Shown: positions 11,620-23,165 of the stretch, piece after piece
How positions within the stretch are numbered: position 1 is the first letter of the stretch
How the letters are laid out: every line of letters starts with the position of its first letter
Origin: Gigaspora rosea
Taxonomy: Eukaryota > Glomeromycota > Glomeromycetes > Diversisporales > Gigasporaceae
Direction: 5' to 3'
Assembly: GCA_003550325.1 (NCBI GenBank)
Contig: QKWP01000068.1
Location: 165,434 to 229,433 of the forward strand
DNA: 64,000 nucleotides
Notes under the pieces: generated by a model
What the model was told of the DNA's origin: nothing
The model's database searches: none
The model's input: only the letters and a program-made list of their open reading frames with translations
Translations under genes and position numbers: made by a program

Positions 11620-12889
11620 TAATGATGCCTGACGAAATTATTTTTGCGATGACGAATGACGTCATCATAGTTTCGTCATGACGAAACCTTGACGATTGAC
11701 GAAACCCCCGACGATTGACGAAACCTATGACGAATTGACGAAACCTATGACGAATTGACGAAACCTATGACGAATTGACGAAACCTATGACGTATTGACG
11801 AAACCTATGACGAAATGACGAAACCTATGACGAATTGACGAAACCTATGACGTATTGACGAAACCTTGACGAAGCCTCTAACGATTGATGAAACATTGGC
11901 AACCGATTCAGCCAATAAATAAAACAACAAGCTTCTATATAATGATCTTTAGATACACTAAACCTTAAATTGTTTCAAAAAAATGATATTTCATTATAAG
12001 GTTTCATTGGCTTTTTTCTTTTTTCTTCTTTCGCACGTTCAAATATATGCCGGGTTGATCCGGAATACCGGTAGTCATTTATGTCGGGTTGATCCGGAAT
12101 ACCGGTCGAGAATACCGGTAATCGGGTTGATCCGGAATAGTCAAAATTTGTGCACGCGTTTATTTTCGTCAATTCCGGATCAACCCGACATAGATCCCGA
12201 ACACGTAAAAAAGGAAATTAAATTTTGTAAATAAACAAAGCGCGTATAGATAGAAGTTTATGGCAAGAGTTAGTGTTGGAGACTACAACGATATATTTGT
12301 GCTCAAATTTCGTTTCCGCCATTTTTAATTAGTGCACCAAGGTCGATCTAAACATTGGTTTTCAAGTATTTTCGCGTCTCTTCCTTCGTAAATAAGTAAA
12401 ATCACGATAATAATAATGCACTGGTTATCTTAGCAACCTATATTGATTCTCTATCACTGTTATTAATTATGCATTATCGCTTAAAACATCGTATTTTTTT
12501 AGCTCTTATCGTTATCGTTATTAAAACACCTTACTTTTTATAAACGCGGTAATTAATCTATTTTGTATGGATATAACTCTTCAGGTTTCTTCATTGATTT
12601 CGTCAATTCGTCATAGATTTCATCAATTCGTCATAGGTTTCGTCAATTCGTCATAGGTTTCGTCAATTCGTCATAGGTTTCGTCATTTCGTCATAGGTTT
12701 CGTCATTTCGTCATAGGGTTCGTCATTTCGTCATAGGTTTCGTCATTTCGTCATAGGTTTCGTCAATTCGTCATAGATTTCGTCAATCGTCAGGGGTTTC
12801 GTCAATTCAATTCGTCAATCAGAAATTACCTGACGAATGGTTTCGTCATTCGTCAATGACGTATATTTCGTCATTCGCAGGAATCATTA
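11620..12889. mobile_element. Non-autonomous DNA transposon, 8-bp TSD, GACGAAACC arrays
   Basis: The ends are imperfect inverted repeats: TAATGATGCCTGACGAA on the left and TAATGATTCCTGCGAATGAC read inward from the right. They are flanked by identical 8-bp GCTACCTT duplications. Inside each end is a large array of the ~20-bp unit 'tgacgaattgacgaaaccta' (11640-11890), with the inverse array at 12575-12870, so the element has long quasi-palindromic arms. The core holds a GGGTTGATCCGGAATACCGG-type repeat with one inverted copy (12045-12195). There is no transposase. The subterminal GACGAAACC motif matches that of 7464-9174 although the terminal bases differ. Confidence 0.85.
12045..12195. repeat. 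GGGTTGATCCGGAAT repeats with inverted copy
   Basis: GGGTTGATCCGGAAT occurs three times directly (about 12052, 12088, 12124), with ACCGG links. Once it is inverted (ATTCCGGATCAACCC at about 12172-12186), forming a possible stem. This is locally GC-rich and unlike the host DNA. It is probably internal sequence of the transposon or a smaller nested element. Confidence 0.65.
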
Positions 12890-14771
12890 GCTACCTTTGA
12901 TAAAATATTTGATCTAAACATAAGATGATTTTCTGAAAGTTCTATAAAATTTTCAAATAAAACAAAGTTTAGAAATCAGATGATTATTATCCTGTATGCA
13001 TTATCAATACATGCAACCTAAAAATCGAATCTATTTATTATGCTTTAGTTTAATAAGTATTTCCATGGGATCTTTCTATAGCAAACTAAATAAATTTCTT
13101 AATCGAAATTTCTTAGAAAAGCTCATTGAAAAATACTATCATCAAATTTAATATCTAAATTTTTATGGATTGTTTCTTAACTTAAAGGAGGAAGAATTCC
13201 AATTTTCAGAGAAAAATTTAAGCTTTATCTTTTCAAAAACGAAATCCTTTAAACGATCATTCCAATTATTCCAATAATAATGCATTTTAATGCCAAAAAG
13301 GTCATTAATCTCAGAAAATTTACAAGTCCAGATAATTACTGTACACCAATACGTGCAAACGTAACGAAATAATCATTTTAAGAATTTCACAATGAACTAT
13401 AAACTTTTTTCCATTTATATTTATTAATAAATAAATCATTCCATTGGTATCTTTTAATGATGGAAGAATATCAAGCTGCTTTTTTGTACCATTATAATCA
13501 ACTACTGTAAGCCTGACTGAATTATCATCTAATTCCAATTCCCTTTTAAAAAATTCATTCTGTAAGAGTCATAACTCTTACTCTTTATAATTTTAGTTAT
13601 AATATCAATTGTCATTTTGGATGGAGTTATAATGCTATTTTGTCTTTCAGTTCTTTTCGCAAGTATTCGACCCCACCATCATGCACCAATTTTTCAGTTA
13701 AATCCTTTTTATCATCATGCACCAATTTTTCAATTAACTCCTTTTTATCAATTGTATAAATCAGTTTATCTGATTGTATGCTTCTGGAATTTGTTTAGTT
13801 CAAGAAGTTTTACTGGATATTTGAGGCAATAAGGATCCACTACACTACAGTATATTGCTTTTCTGAAATATTGATAAAATTGTAATCTTTCTCCTTTTTG
13901 AGAAACAATCAAGTGAAATTTATCTACCGCTCTCTCTATAGTATCTAAAAATAAAAACATAAGAAATTAACATAAAAAAATTTTTATGATTAGTTATTTA
14001 TTTTAATAATAAAAAATTTACAGAACGAAAGATTTATCCCGGTTTCTGTGGAAAAAAACATATAAATTTGTTTCTTTAACTTTTTTATCTTTTGTGCATA
14101 CTAATATTAATTATTAATTCAATATGTTGAAGCATATGATATCACTCTATTAATATATGAGTTTTAGCCGATAAATCATCATTGTCCCACATTTTGATCT
14201 CATTAAACGTATCATTAAACATAATCAATTCCTTTAGATGTAATATCATTTTTTTGTAAAATATTTCAATAAAATCATTGATTTAAAAACCCAGGAAATA
14301 TTATCTTTTCCTTTACTTGAAAAAAACATATGCTCTGTAATATTTGGCATTGACCATTATGATCTTTCCATTTTTAATAAAGGATAAGAATCCAATTTCT
14401 TTTTGCCAATCTGGAAAGGTTAATTTTATCTCTTTTTCAGTTTCAAAATCAAAAATTTCTTGAAAAATGTACACAAATACGATATGCAGCTTACTGAAAT
14501 TATAAGGATCGTTTCTATCAAGACTAATTGAAACTTGCTTATTATCCAAAAGTGCAAATATTTTTATAATTAAATTGCATTTATTGTTTCATTTGTGTGA
14601 ATACTGTCAATTGCCTTTATATTCTTTAAAAGTTCCTCTTGATTAACGATAGACCAAAGACTAATATTGCTATCTTCATGTAATTTTCAAGTTAAGAATG
14701 CAGACGATTACAAAAATTTTTTTATTCTCTTTAATTGAAATTATATGAGAATTATCTGAATTAGATGCCAT

Positions 14772-16139
14772 TTCTAATTATATATATTTGATAGATTATA
14801 ATGCGGTTTTCAAATAATATTTTTAAAGATTATGGGGATAATTCGCTATAAAAAGGTTAAACAAATATTTTCAACCGTATTTAAGTTTTTAATGATTCGT
14901 ACTAAACATAGTCTGTCTGTAAATATATAAAAATATTTGTGGCAATTTTGTTTCCATGCTTGTGAATCATGACTTCGCCACGTGAATTTTGTAATATTTC
15001 ATAAATTTTAAAATCTTAATTGAACTTTGCATCATTTACAATGTATTTGTATATCAGTTGATATAGCAAAATTTTATGTAATCAATAAACGATCGCTATA
15101 CTTATAATAATTCAGCAAATACATAGTAAATGAGCTGTCATGCTCACAGGCTAAGGTTTTCTCAAATGCCTTAATCTTTGGATTCATGTCGAAAATGTGC
15201 CGCAAATTTAACTTTAATTAGCAAAAGGTCCTGTATTTTTGACTGATTATAAATAAATTACGGAACGTATAGTTGATGATGTTAAAGAAAAAAATTCTTA
15301 AATATTGGCAAAAATGATCAGTGAGTTTATTAATTTGGTCATCAAACTTTTTATCCCAAAGTATATATATATTTTTATAACCATTAAAGTAACTATAGTT
15401 ATTGTTCAAATATTTTTTCACTTTTTGTTATGGAACTTCGTTACTGATACTAACGTATTATCATTATGTTTTTTTTTTCTTCTTCTAAGCATTAGAAAAT
15501 TTAAAAATTATAATTTTTAACAATTCATTATATTATTATATCCTTAACAAAATTATATAATTTCCGGGGCAAATCGGAAAAAATTAAGTTCAGGAAATCG
15601 GCAAAAAAAATTTTCTAAATGAATTCCAAATCCTATCCGGAAAAATTTAGAATTTTTTCGCCAGATTTCATAAATTTATTGATCAAATATTAGAACTTAA
15701 TTTAATCTCATGGTTCATTATCTATAAATCAAAACTATGATGTACTTAAAATTTCTATGTTAGCGCGAAAACGTAGCCCTAGTCTTTTCGCTTAAATCGA
15801 TTTAGAGACAAGGAACTTTATTGCATAGGCGCTTAATAATCAAATAATAATTAATAATTATCATAATTCGTTTTTGAAGGGTAAAAAAATAGTGAATCTT
15901 ATAATAAAGTTTTTTTATAGTGTTTGAATGGAGTTAAAAGTATCTTTTCACAGGTTCACTAATTTCCCAAATTCTTATTGGAAAACAGGAATCTTATTCC
16001 CCGATAGAACGAAATAGTTCATATCAGACTTTGGATCCGAAAGAATCAAATACTATTGCACATTAAATTAACTAGAAAACGGCGTCGTTTTGTGGGCTGG
16101 AGCTCTAAGTCAAAGTCTTATACTTTACAATTTTAAATT
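14772..16139. other. Intergenic, no gene seen
   Basis: AT-rich DNA upstream of channel copy B. The open frames at 15218-15421 and 15305-15520 overlap each other on opposite strands, are hydrophobic by composition and lack family features. Around 15560-15680 the phrases 'ccggggcaaatcgg' and 'atccggaaaaattt' hint at an eroded repeat. Confidence 0.4.
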
Positions 16140-16345
16140 TTATAAATTTCTATTACTTATAAAAATAGTATTTAAAGTTTTATAAATGGCATAAATGGCT
16201 ATTATTTATATAAAAAAAAAATAGTATTTAAAGTTTTATAAATGGCTATTATTTATAAAATTATATTTATAATTTTGATAAATTCATTATTGATATAATA
16301 AACTCATTATTTTATAATAAATTCATAATTATAATAAATTTATAA
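16140..16345. repeat. AT-rich ~65-bp tandem duplication
   Basis: 'atagtatttaaagttttata' followed by 'aatggctattatttata' occurs twice between about 16165 and 16260. Shorter 'ataaattcat' repeats follow to 16345. It is a simple tandem duplication with no coding potential. Confidence 0.6.
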
Positions 16346-16920
16346 AGAAAATAATCTCTTTTCTTCCATTAAATCGCTGTAACGTATATGTTGTCCTAAT
16401 TTTTGTAATCTGTCAAATATTAGAATGATGATCTTTTAAGAGTACGAACCTTTGAACATCTATAAATGTAAAGCGGGTGCAAATTCCCTATTTCCTAGAT
16501 TTATTACAGCTTGTGATAATGTTGAGCTTTGTGACTACCGTCAGTTTCTTTACTATTATCGTCACTTTCACGTCATGTGGTTAGGGAAACGAATAGACTT
16601 GAAGTTAAAATTGTAGTTCATTAAAGATAATTGACAGTAATTTAATTATATAATTCCCACAAACTTTAATAACTTCTATCTGTACTTGATTTTATTACCT
16701 TCGGATTTTTCATTTTGACGTTTTATTTCTTATGTCGTAATGATCCATATTGTCAGGAGTCATCAATGCTCAGTTTCATGTCATACGAGGAATCAATTAT
16801 TATCAGAGTGTCAAAAAAAAAAAGGTGAATACAAAACAAATACTCTAACCAAAACGGCAGGATTCCTATCACTTGGAAGCCAGGCAGAATCTTGCCATTT
16901 TGTCATGGTTTAAATTCCAT
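16346..16920. other. Intergenic, no gene seen
   Basis: Slightly less AT-rich than its surroundings, but I see no open frame, structural RNA signature or bounded repeat. Confidence 0.3.
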
Positions 16921-17200
16921 GTCAAGTCAGCATGCTTGATTCAGTACGGGCGGGAAACCACTAACTGATGCTACATGTTGTGAATTCAACTGATGATGGT
17001 GATACCTGGCGCAATTATAGTAGCTAATTCTAGATTAATATCCCGTCTCAGTTTATACATTAGTGTATACAGCATATTCTCAATAAATAATCACTTAATA
17101 AAGTTTAACATCTAGCACTTTTGGTTAGATGCATTCATCCAATTGATAATAAATATATCACATGCGTGCAATACTTTAATATAAGTTGATCTAGAAACTC
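16921..17200. repeat. Dispersed repeat fragment (CGGGCGGGAAACCAC family)
   Basis: It contains GCGGGAAACCAC near 16949, TGGCGCAATTATAGTAGC near 17009, ATCCCGTCTCAGTTTA near 17040 and GCGTGCAATACTTT near 17164. The same landmarks, in the same order, occur at 51455-51780 and twice at 62470-62850. It is an interspersed repeat of unknown class in this genome. No inverted termini were found. Confidence 0.55.
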
Positions 17201-18110
17201 GAGCATTGAATAAATAAAGAAACAAGTTCAAAATTGAGCACTTGACAGATCCTTAGTAAATTCAAGCAAAAAATAAAAAAAAAAAAATTAAGGTGATTAA
17301 TTTATTATATCAAACATACTATAAACTATATAACTTAATTATATATATTTATTTTAATGTTATAGAACCGCTTTAAATATCAACGCCCATCGAATGATAG
17401 TCATCAACTGCAATTAATAATTATAAAGTCTGTAAAATATATAGTACTTGCAAGACATCCACAAATAACGTGATTATGATGAAATTTGAGTGTTATTTCC
17501 TCGTAGTTTATCTACCATTACAATCTTGTGAAACTAATTTATTTATTCAATATTTTAATGTGAAGCTAAACAAAAACTTTATATAAATTTTGCGATTATC
17601 AACATTAATAAAGTAAATGAATTGATCTAATGCAAGTCAAATTTTAGTATGACTAAAGATGCGAACACAAAATCATAATTATAAAATTGTGACCAAAATA
17701 CCATAACGCATGCACCTATATATCTGAACGACAAATTCAAAGCTCGCTTGTAAATCTCATATACAGCATTCCGGTTTCGCGCGACTCCGTTGCTCACTAC
17801 TTATTTTGTCAATAACGATTAAAAATCAGAATTAGAAAGCCCTATCGCTAGTTACACCTGATTTTGAAATTTTGATTTTACAATTAGATTCATTCTAATA
17901 ATAATTTTGAGTGACAAACAAAATTTCTAAACCTTATTTGGCAGATGTTTTCATGCAAGTATACTCGGCATTTACCATTTTAGCACACTGAAAAAAATAT
18001 AACGTGCGGATAAAATATTGATATAGCGCAAACTCGTTGCCGTAATTTAATCCGGCATTTGTTTTAACCATAACTAGTTTAATATGGATGCACTTATAAA
18101 ATGCAAGAGG
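17201..18110. other. P450 upstream region
   Basis: AT-rich intergenic DNA. At 17774-17808 is a copy of the dispersed hairpin end (GGTTTCGCGCGACTCCGTTGC followed by TCACTACTTATTT). Nothing else is supported. Confidence 0.4.
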
Positions 18111-18113
18111 AGT

Positions 18114-18140
18114 TTTATATATAGGTTATTATAAATACAC
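18114..18140 (+). promoter_or_regulatory. Candidate TATA region of the P450 gene
   Basis: TTTATATATAGG and TTATAAATAC lie about 45-70 bases before the start codon, a plausible spacing for a core promoter. In DNA this AT-rich such strings are frequent, so this is position-based inference only. Confidence 0.25.
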
Positions 18141-18181
18141 ACATATGTACGTGTATCTAGCCAAAGACTTCATTCTGCAAA

Positions 18182-20023
18182 ATGTCCTTTCGAATTATTG
18201 AATCATTTAATACTGCCGACTATCTGCTCATTATCTTTTTAACATTCCTTTTATACCTTTTTCGTTTTTACTATAATTATTTCACCCGTCCCAATCCACT
18301 TCCTGGTCCTCTACCTTTACCATTTGGACTAGAGGTATGTTTTTTTTTTTTTATGATTGAGTAATAATTAAATATTTTTTTATGTTTACAGTAATATTAA
18401 TTAAACTATTCATAGAATTTCTTTTTTGATGGTGACTTCAAACGTCTTACTGCAGACCTATATCAAAAATATGGGGATATTTGTGAATTCAGATTTAGTG
18501 GTTACAGAAGAATAGTTATAACTAAAACGGATTACTTTGAGAATTTATTATCTCCTTCAAAGAATTTGGCTTTATTTGCGAAATTTGAATATACTCCAGC
18601 AATGGATTTACTTGGAAATTTTGGACGAGGAATGGTTTTGAATAATAATTACGAGACTTGGAAAATTAATAAATATTTTCTTTTACAATCAATTTCAACA
18701 CCTGGTTTTAATGAAGAAGCTATAAAACGTTCCAATGAATTATTTGAAGAATTAGATGATCACTGGAATTCGCTTAAAAATTCTCATTCATGTAATGATA
18801 ATTGGCTTGAAATGGATTTTTTACAATGGATAAATAGGTTTATGACCGATAATATTTCAATAGTAATAACTGGTGAAAAAGGTTGCTCAATGACAGCATA
18901 TTATAATACGTTCAACTCAGATAAATCTGAAAGTTCTCTTTTTGATGATTCTAAGTCATATAATTCTGATAAATTTACCCCAGCAGTAATGATGTATGTA
19001 AGAGGATTAATGTTCCTTAATATTGTTCATCCATTCTTGAGACGTTATGTGCCGTATTTTAAGAAAAAAACTAATAATCTTCTAGAAAATGGAGATTACA
19101 TAATAAAAACACTAAATAATATGATTGAAAGAAGAAAACTTGAATTTGCAAATTCTCCCCAGAAATTAAAATCAAAACATGATCTATTATCTATTCTCAT
19201 TACTGCAAATAATAGTGCAAAAAGTAATAAGACAGAGTCCTTAACTGATGAAGATATTAGAGCTCTTTTATTTGACGTTTTTCTTGCTGGATCTGATACG
19301 GTATGTTTATTATATTTATGTACATTATATTATTTCATGTATTGTTAATATGTACAATTGCACACATCTTCACCTTTCTTACAGTCTTCAAACACGTTAT
19401 TTTACATAATTTACTACATTTGTCGTAATCCACACATAAAACAAAAAATGTTTGATGAAATCGATTCAGTTTTTCCTGATAATTCTTCTAACTCATTATG
19501 TATAACCGCCGATCATCTTGCAAAACTCAAGTATTGTGAAGCGATAATTAAAGAAACTTCTCGTATGATGCCAGTGGTTCCAGTATCAAAAAGAGTTGCA
19601 AGTGCAAAATGCGAAGTTGCTGGATACACATGGCCAGCAAAAACTGTATTTCATTTAAATTATGCCTGTATTCATATGAATGAGAAGTATTGGGATAATC
19701 CTACTATCTTTGATCCGGACAGGTTTTATTTACAAAATAATTTGGGTGAATTTAATGATGATTTAAACAATTCGAATAACGAGAATAAAAAATCTATTCA
19801 TGATAAGGATAAATATTCGTTAGTTATTTTTGGTGGTGGCATAAGACTTTGTCCTGGAAGAAAGTTAGCAATGACTAGCATGCTGTCTTTTATGGCACTG
19901 ATGTTCAAAAAGTATGATGTAAAATTAGTGGATATGGGAGCTCCATTGAAAGTGCATACCGGGTTCCTTACCAATTGTCTAGGGTTAAGAATCAAAATTA
20001 AGCCTAGGAAACCGTCGCTATAA
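18182..20023 (+). CDS. Cytochrome P450 monooxygenase
   Basis: Three exons: 18182-18334, 18416-19300 and 19385-20023. All junctions are phase 0, with GTATGT donors and tAG/CAG acceptors, giving 558 residues. The first ~30 residues contain a hydrophobic anchor (LLIIFLTFLLYLF) followed by the proline-rich hinge PNPLPGPLPLPFG, as in microsomal P450s. Family motifs are present in order: I-helix oxygen-binding AGSDT (about 342-346), ExxR as ETSR (403-406), the PERF-type FDPDRF (455-460) and heme-binding FGGGIRLCPG with the ligand cysteine at about 502. All key residues are intact, so it should be an active heme-thiolate monooxygenase on the ER membrane, needing a P450 reductase. The substrate cannot be read from sequence. 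No neighbouring pathway genes are seen. The stop codon lies within a heptamer repeat array. Confidence 0.93.
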
Positions 20024-20109
20024 TTTATAATTTATAATTTATAATTTATAATTTATGATTTATAATTTATAATTTATAATTTAATTTATAATTTATAATT
20101 TATAATTTG
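20021..20109. repeat. (TAATTTA)n heptamer array
   Basis: About twelve copies of the 7-mer TAATTTA, with one substitution (TATGATT) and one shortened unit. The first unit supplies the TAA stop of the P450, so the array would form the start of its 3' UTR. Confidence 0.9.
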
Positions 20110-20455
20110 CTTAAAAGTTTTTTATATGTTATTTTTTTTATATATTTTACAATTATTAATTTTCATTCATTTTGCTGGTTATAATTTTTAGGATTATATT
20201 TGTTATTTGACAGTTATATTTTTAAATTCCAAAATATTTGTATGAATTACATTGACAACTTAATTTTGTAAATTGCTTAAAGCTTACCGCTTTCGAATAA
20301 ATACTATTTAGAGGCAGACGTGGCACACATTTACGGATGCTAAAAAATTATATAATGTCGATATGAATTATTTTTTTTTTATAATTGTTCAAAATTTTAT
20401 TAAGTCACACCCATATTCCCTAAGCTAAAATAAAGCATGCTATGTGTTAGTTATT
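20110..20455. other. P450 3' flank
   Basis: AT-rich DNA. AATAAA at about 20298 (in 'cgaataaatac') could be the P450 polyadenylation signal, about 275 bases after the stop. No other feature is visible. Confidence 0.35.
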
Positions 20456-21577
20456 AAATAACAATTATTTTGCGGAACTTTCTCAACATTACTCTCAAAA
20501 TAACCTACTCCCAAGGTATGCGGTTTACCAACAAACTCAGGAAAACAATGGGTTAAATGCCCCGGTTCTAGCAGACATGCTTGATGCAAGGCTAATAATG
20601 ATCTGGGCAAAACTCTGCTCAAGTAAAAATTTTTGGCAACAAATGAGAGGTTAAAAATAGAAGCTGCACTATGTAGAAGACGAAATAAGTCAGTACAGGA
20701 AGCTTTGTCGATCCCTCCAATCAGATTAAAAGGCTGGCCCGATGAGTGGAAGCCATATCTTACTGCCTGGAAAAGACTGAAAGGAGAAGTACCAGTAAGT
20801 GGGACAACTGGCCATGGAAGTGAATGAAATCAAAATAATGGAAACGAGTGCGTTGAATCTAACGACAGCTAGGCAACAGCATACTTGAAAAAAGCATCCA
20901 TTACGGGAACCCTTATGCAGACCAACTTTTTCAGTGAACCTAATAGAAAGGAGAATTGGTCATGGTCAAAATAAAGTGGGTCTCAAACGACAAAAAAGAC
21001 ATTTTTTTGAGAATGCTACATAAAGCACTTCCCCTGGGCACGAGACTGGTATATATGGACCCAACGATATCATGTGACTGTCCGTGGTGTCCCGGGGAAA
21101 GACAAACAATAGAACATTTCATAATAGAATGCCGAATTAGTCGTAAGCTGTGGGACCTGGCATATGATATGTCCGGCCTCTTGCAGGATTCCGTACCCCC
21201 AGCCACGATGGAAGAAGTAATCACAGCATCCAATTTGAAGACAACCCAGCCGCACACGATAGTTATTTGGTTACACATCATGGTAGTATATGAAATATGG
21301 GTATGGTTCACAAACAAGCAGTGGGTAACGGGTCTATGCCAGAACCTGCACTGCGATTTATATGGAAAGACAGAATCGCAAAAGAGATAAGGGTGGCATT
21401 AAACAGTCGCCTGCTCAAGAAAAAAGAATGAGATTCGCTGAAGGAGATCTGCAGGAAGAATAGTATAGCTATGTAAAAGTACAGATTAATTTGTATATAT
21501 AATTAAGTTTAATAAATAGCGTCATTCGACGTCCCCAGATAATTGCTATCTTGGGTTTTCAAAAAAAAACAAATAAA
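20456..21577 (+). mobile_element. LINE (non-LTR retrotransposon) 3' fragment
   Basis: Plus-strand coding remnants in several frames lead into a 3' end and an A-rich tail (21560-21577). About 20456-20648 reads continuously as protein (for example LLPRYAVYQQTQENNG). 20633-20827 and 20956-21390 are further pieces. The last contains a reverse-transcriptase zinc-binding type motif, CPWCPGERQTIEHFIIEC, followed by RKLWDLAYD. This CxxC-H-C pattern before a C....LW stretch is typical of the domain downstream of LINE reverse transcriptases. The catalytic RT core is absent, so this is a 5'-truncated, frame-broken copy. Its GC content is higher than that of the surrounding DNA. No target duplication was determined. 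Confidence 0.7.
20956..21390 (+). pseudogene. Reverse-transcriptase zinc-binding domain remnant
   Basis: A 144-residue open frame within the LINE fragment. It holds FLRMLHKALPLGTRL, the cysteine/histidine motif with CPWC and H-x4-EC spacing, and a C-terminal YEIWVWFTNKQW. It lacks the catalytic polymerase motif and any plausible host promoter, so it is a relic of the LINE ORF2 end. Confidence 0.7.
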
Positions 21578-22175
21578 AATATATATATATATAAAACACA
21601 TTATATAATGTATTATGTGGACCATTCTTGAATGTATGCAAGATTTGTGGGCGAATTTATAAATTATCAAATAAGTAAGGTGTAGAATAACGTGATCAGG
21701 AAAATTCAAAACAAACGTTCATTTTGTCTGAAATCGTTTATTTCTCAAAAATCGGTATAAGAAACCATTTTAGCGCGCTAATAAAATTTCATTGGGTAAT
21801 TTTATATATTAACTATTAACTCTAACCATAGTGTTACGATTTGTTGAGAGAGCAAGGTGCATGATCTTACAGTTTAGATCCAGTCGCATCTCATGTCAGT
21901 TTCTTATTAATTAGTATATATAGAGACCAATTTGATTATCACCTCCTTCATACCCTCCCCTCTCCCTCAAAAAAAAAAAAAATTATACTTGTATATAGAA
22001 ATTTAATATGGTCGCAGATATTCCAAAAATTTTTGTAGTAAAAATAATTATAAACCCGGAAATTTCGATGTATACAATAAACAAACCTAATATGCGAGTG
22101 TGGTCAAGCAAAAATTTGAGAAAAAGTCCAAAACAGAAGAGTTGGTCTTAGAAAATAGTGTAAAAATTCTATATA
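21578..22175. other. Intergenic, no gene seen
   Basis: Starts with a short AT microsatellite (atatatatat) after the LINE tail. No coding frame or clear repeat otherwise. Confidence 0.35.
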
Positions 22176-22178
22176 TTA

Positions 22179-22397
22179 GGCCACGCAAAGTTTTGCCGAC
22201 CCAATTTTTCCAAAAAATTTTTTTTTAAAAAAAAAACTCCTATTGTGCCAATTATTCCATTTTTGCATTTAAATTTTTTCTCCGGTGCCACCCGATGATG
22301 ACCTTAATTTCCCGGAATTACCCGATAGGTCCGATAAAAAAAAAACATAATTTCCTGATTCCATGTTATACAAACCGAAGAATTAATTTTGCGTACC
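22179..22397. mobile_element. Harbinger-type MITE, GGCCACGCAAAGTT family (copy 2)
   Basis: The left end is GGCCACGCAAAGTTTTG and the right end is AATTTTGCGTACC. TTA flanks both sides (22176-22178 and 22398-22400). The interior shares 'gtgccacccgatgatg' and 'ggtccgata' with the copies at 9742 and 48893. Confidence 0.75.
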
Positions 22398-22422
22398 TTA
22401 GATGTGAACATGAATTAATTTA

Positions 22423-22526
22423 GACCACGCAAAGTTAATTTTTTTTTCAAAAAAAAAAATCCGACCCGCCGACCGGAATTTTGAAACACCAGGTTATGCA
22501 AAACGAAAAATTAACTTTGCGTGGCC
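22423..22526. mobile_element. Harbinger-type MITE, short copy (copy 3)
   Basis: The ends are GACCACGCAAAGTTAATTTT and, on the right, AATTAACTTTGCGTGGCC. TTA lies on both sides (22420-22422, 22527-22529). It lies only 25 bases from the previous copy in the same orientation. Internal sequence is mostly deleted. Confidence 0.75.
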
Positions 22527-22529
22527 TTA

Positions 22530-22900
22530 CATTTCAACACGCCCACAGAAGGTAAAGGGGTAATGTAAAACACAGATTCAAGTTAGTCTCGCCTTATATG
22601 CATTTTTCTTATCTATGAACTACTGCGCTAAAACCCTCCTACAATTCTTGTACTCACAAAAATTGTAGAAAGGTTGTCGACAGCCTGAATTGAAAGAAGC
22701 CACTCACAATTCCTACAGCCTGGGCCAACAATTATTATTGGTAATGTTGTTGACAAACCCACAACCATGGCTTAACAACCGTGGCTCACAATATCAGGTT
22801 TCACAAGCCATCAAACAAATAAATAAAAAGAAAACAAAGAAATTATTTAGTCCCGACTTATTATGTCACGGAAAAACCGTGAAAATCGTATATGCACTAA
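22530..22900. other. Intergenic with imperfect word repeats
   Basis: The words 'acaattc', 'caacaattattattgg' and 'cacaacc' recur loosely between 22630 and 22800. The 91-codon open frame at 22690-22965 crosses into the repeat at 22910 and lacks protein-like features, so I do not call it a gene. Confidence 0.35.
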
Positions 22901-22904
22901 CCCA

Positions 22905-23165
22905 AATTTTGAATTTTAAATTTTGCTGTGCCACAAAGATTTTCTTACCATATATGACTGTGTAACATTCCATCTTTATATCATTTTGTCAATAATCGGA
23001 TTTATTATTTTCCGTTATAGAACTCGACCAATTATCTGCAATTCTATTAGCTCAGCAGAAATCAATTTCGTGTTATGCTGTGTTCGGAATATGCGCACTA
23101 TATTAATTTGCTAAAAACGATTGTATAGGAATTTGATCCAGATCAGAATATATCAGGCATAGGAC
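22905..23165. repeat. Dispersed repeat with uninterrupted integration site
   Basis: It shares long near-identity with 35955-36137 joined to 36843-36900. Landmarks are 'catatatgactgtgtaaca', 'ttttccgttatagaactc', 'attagctcagcagaaatcaa' and 'acgattg.ataggaatt'. In the second copy a 705-bp element interrupts the sequence, so this copy shows the empty site. TTAGCTCAGCAG followed 30 bases later by TGTTCGGAATA loosely recalls tRNA-type A and B boxes, so a SINE origin is possible but unproven. Confidence 0.65.

Larger units (their letters stand above)
10148..14771 (-). pseudogene. Ion-transport (TRP-like) protein, copy B, transposon-split
   Basis: A second decayed minus-strand paralogue, starting at ATG 14771 (MASNSDNSH). 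Matching pieces are LDRNDPYNF at 14549-14500, a propeller-like strand at 13538-13320, a VDKFHLIVSQKGERL stretch near 13920, EIKFILFF with TM4/TM5 at about 11010-10810 (GFFAFAFAHPLHLLLR) and MNILIGTF at about 10260. Stops and frameshifts occur throughout. A 1270-bp element splits it at 11620-12889, and a second insertion around 10445-10800 separates TM5 from the pore. The final coiled-coil exon is absent, with a MITE in its place. The order of surviving exons matches copy A and the intact copy, so it is a tandem duplicate that decayed separately. Confidence 0.75.
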
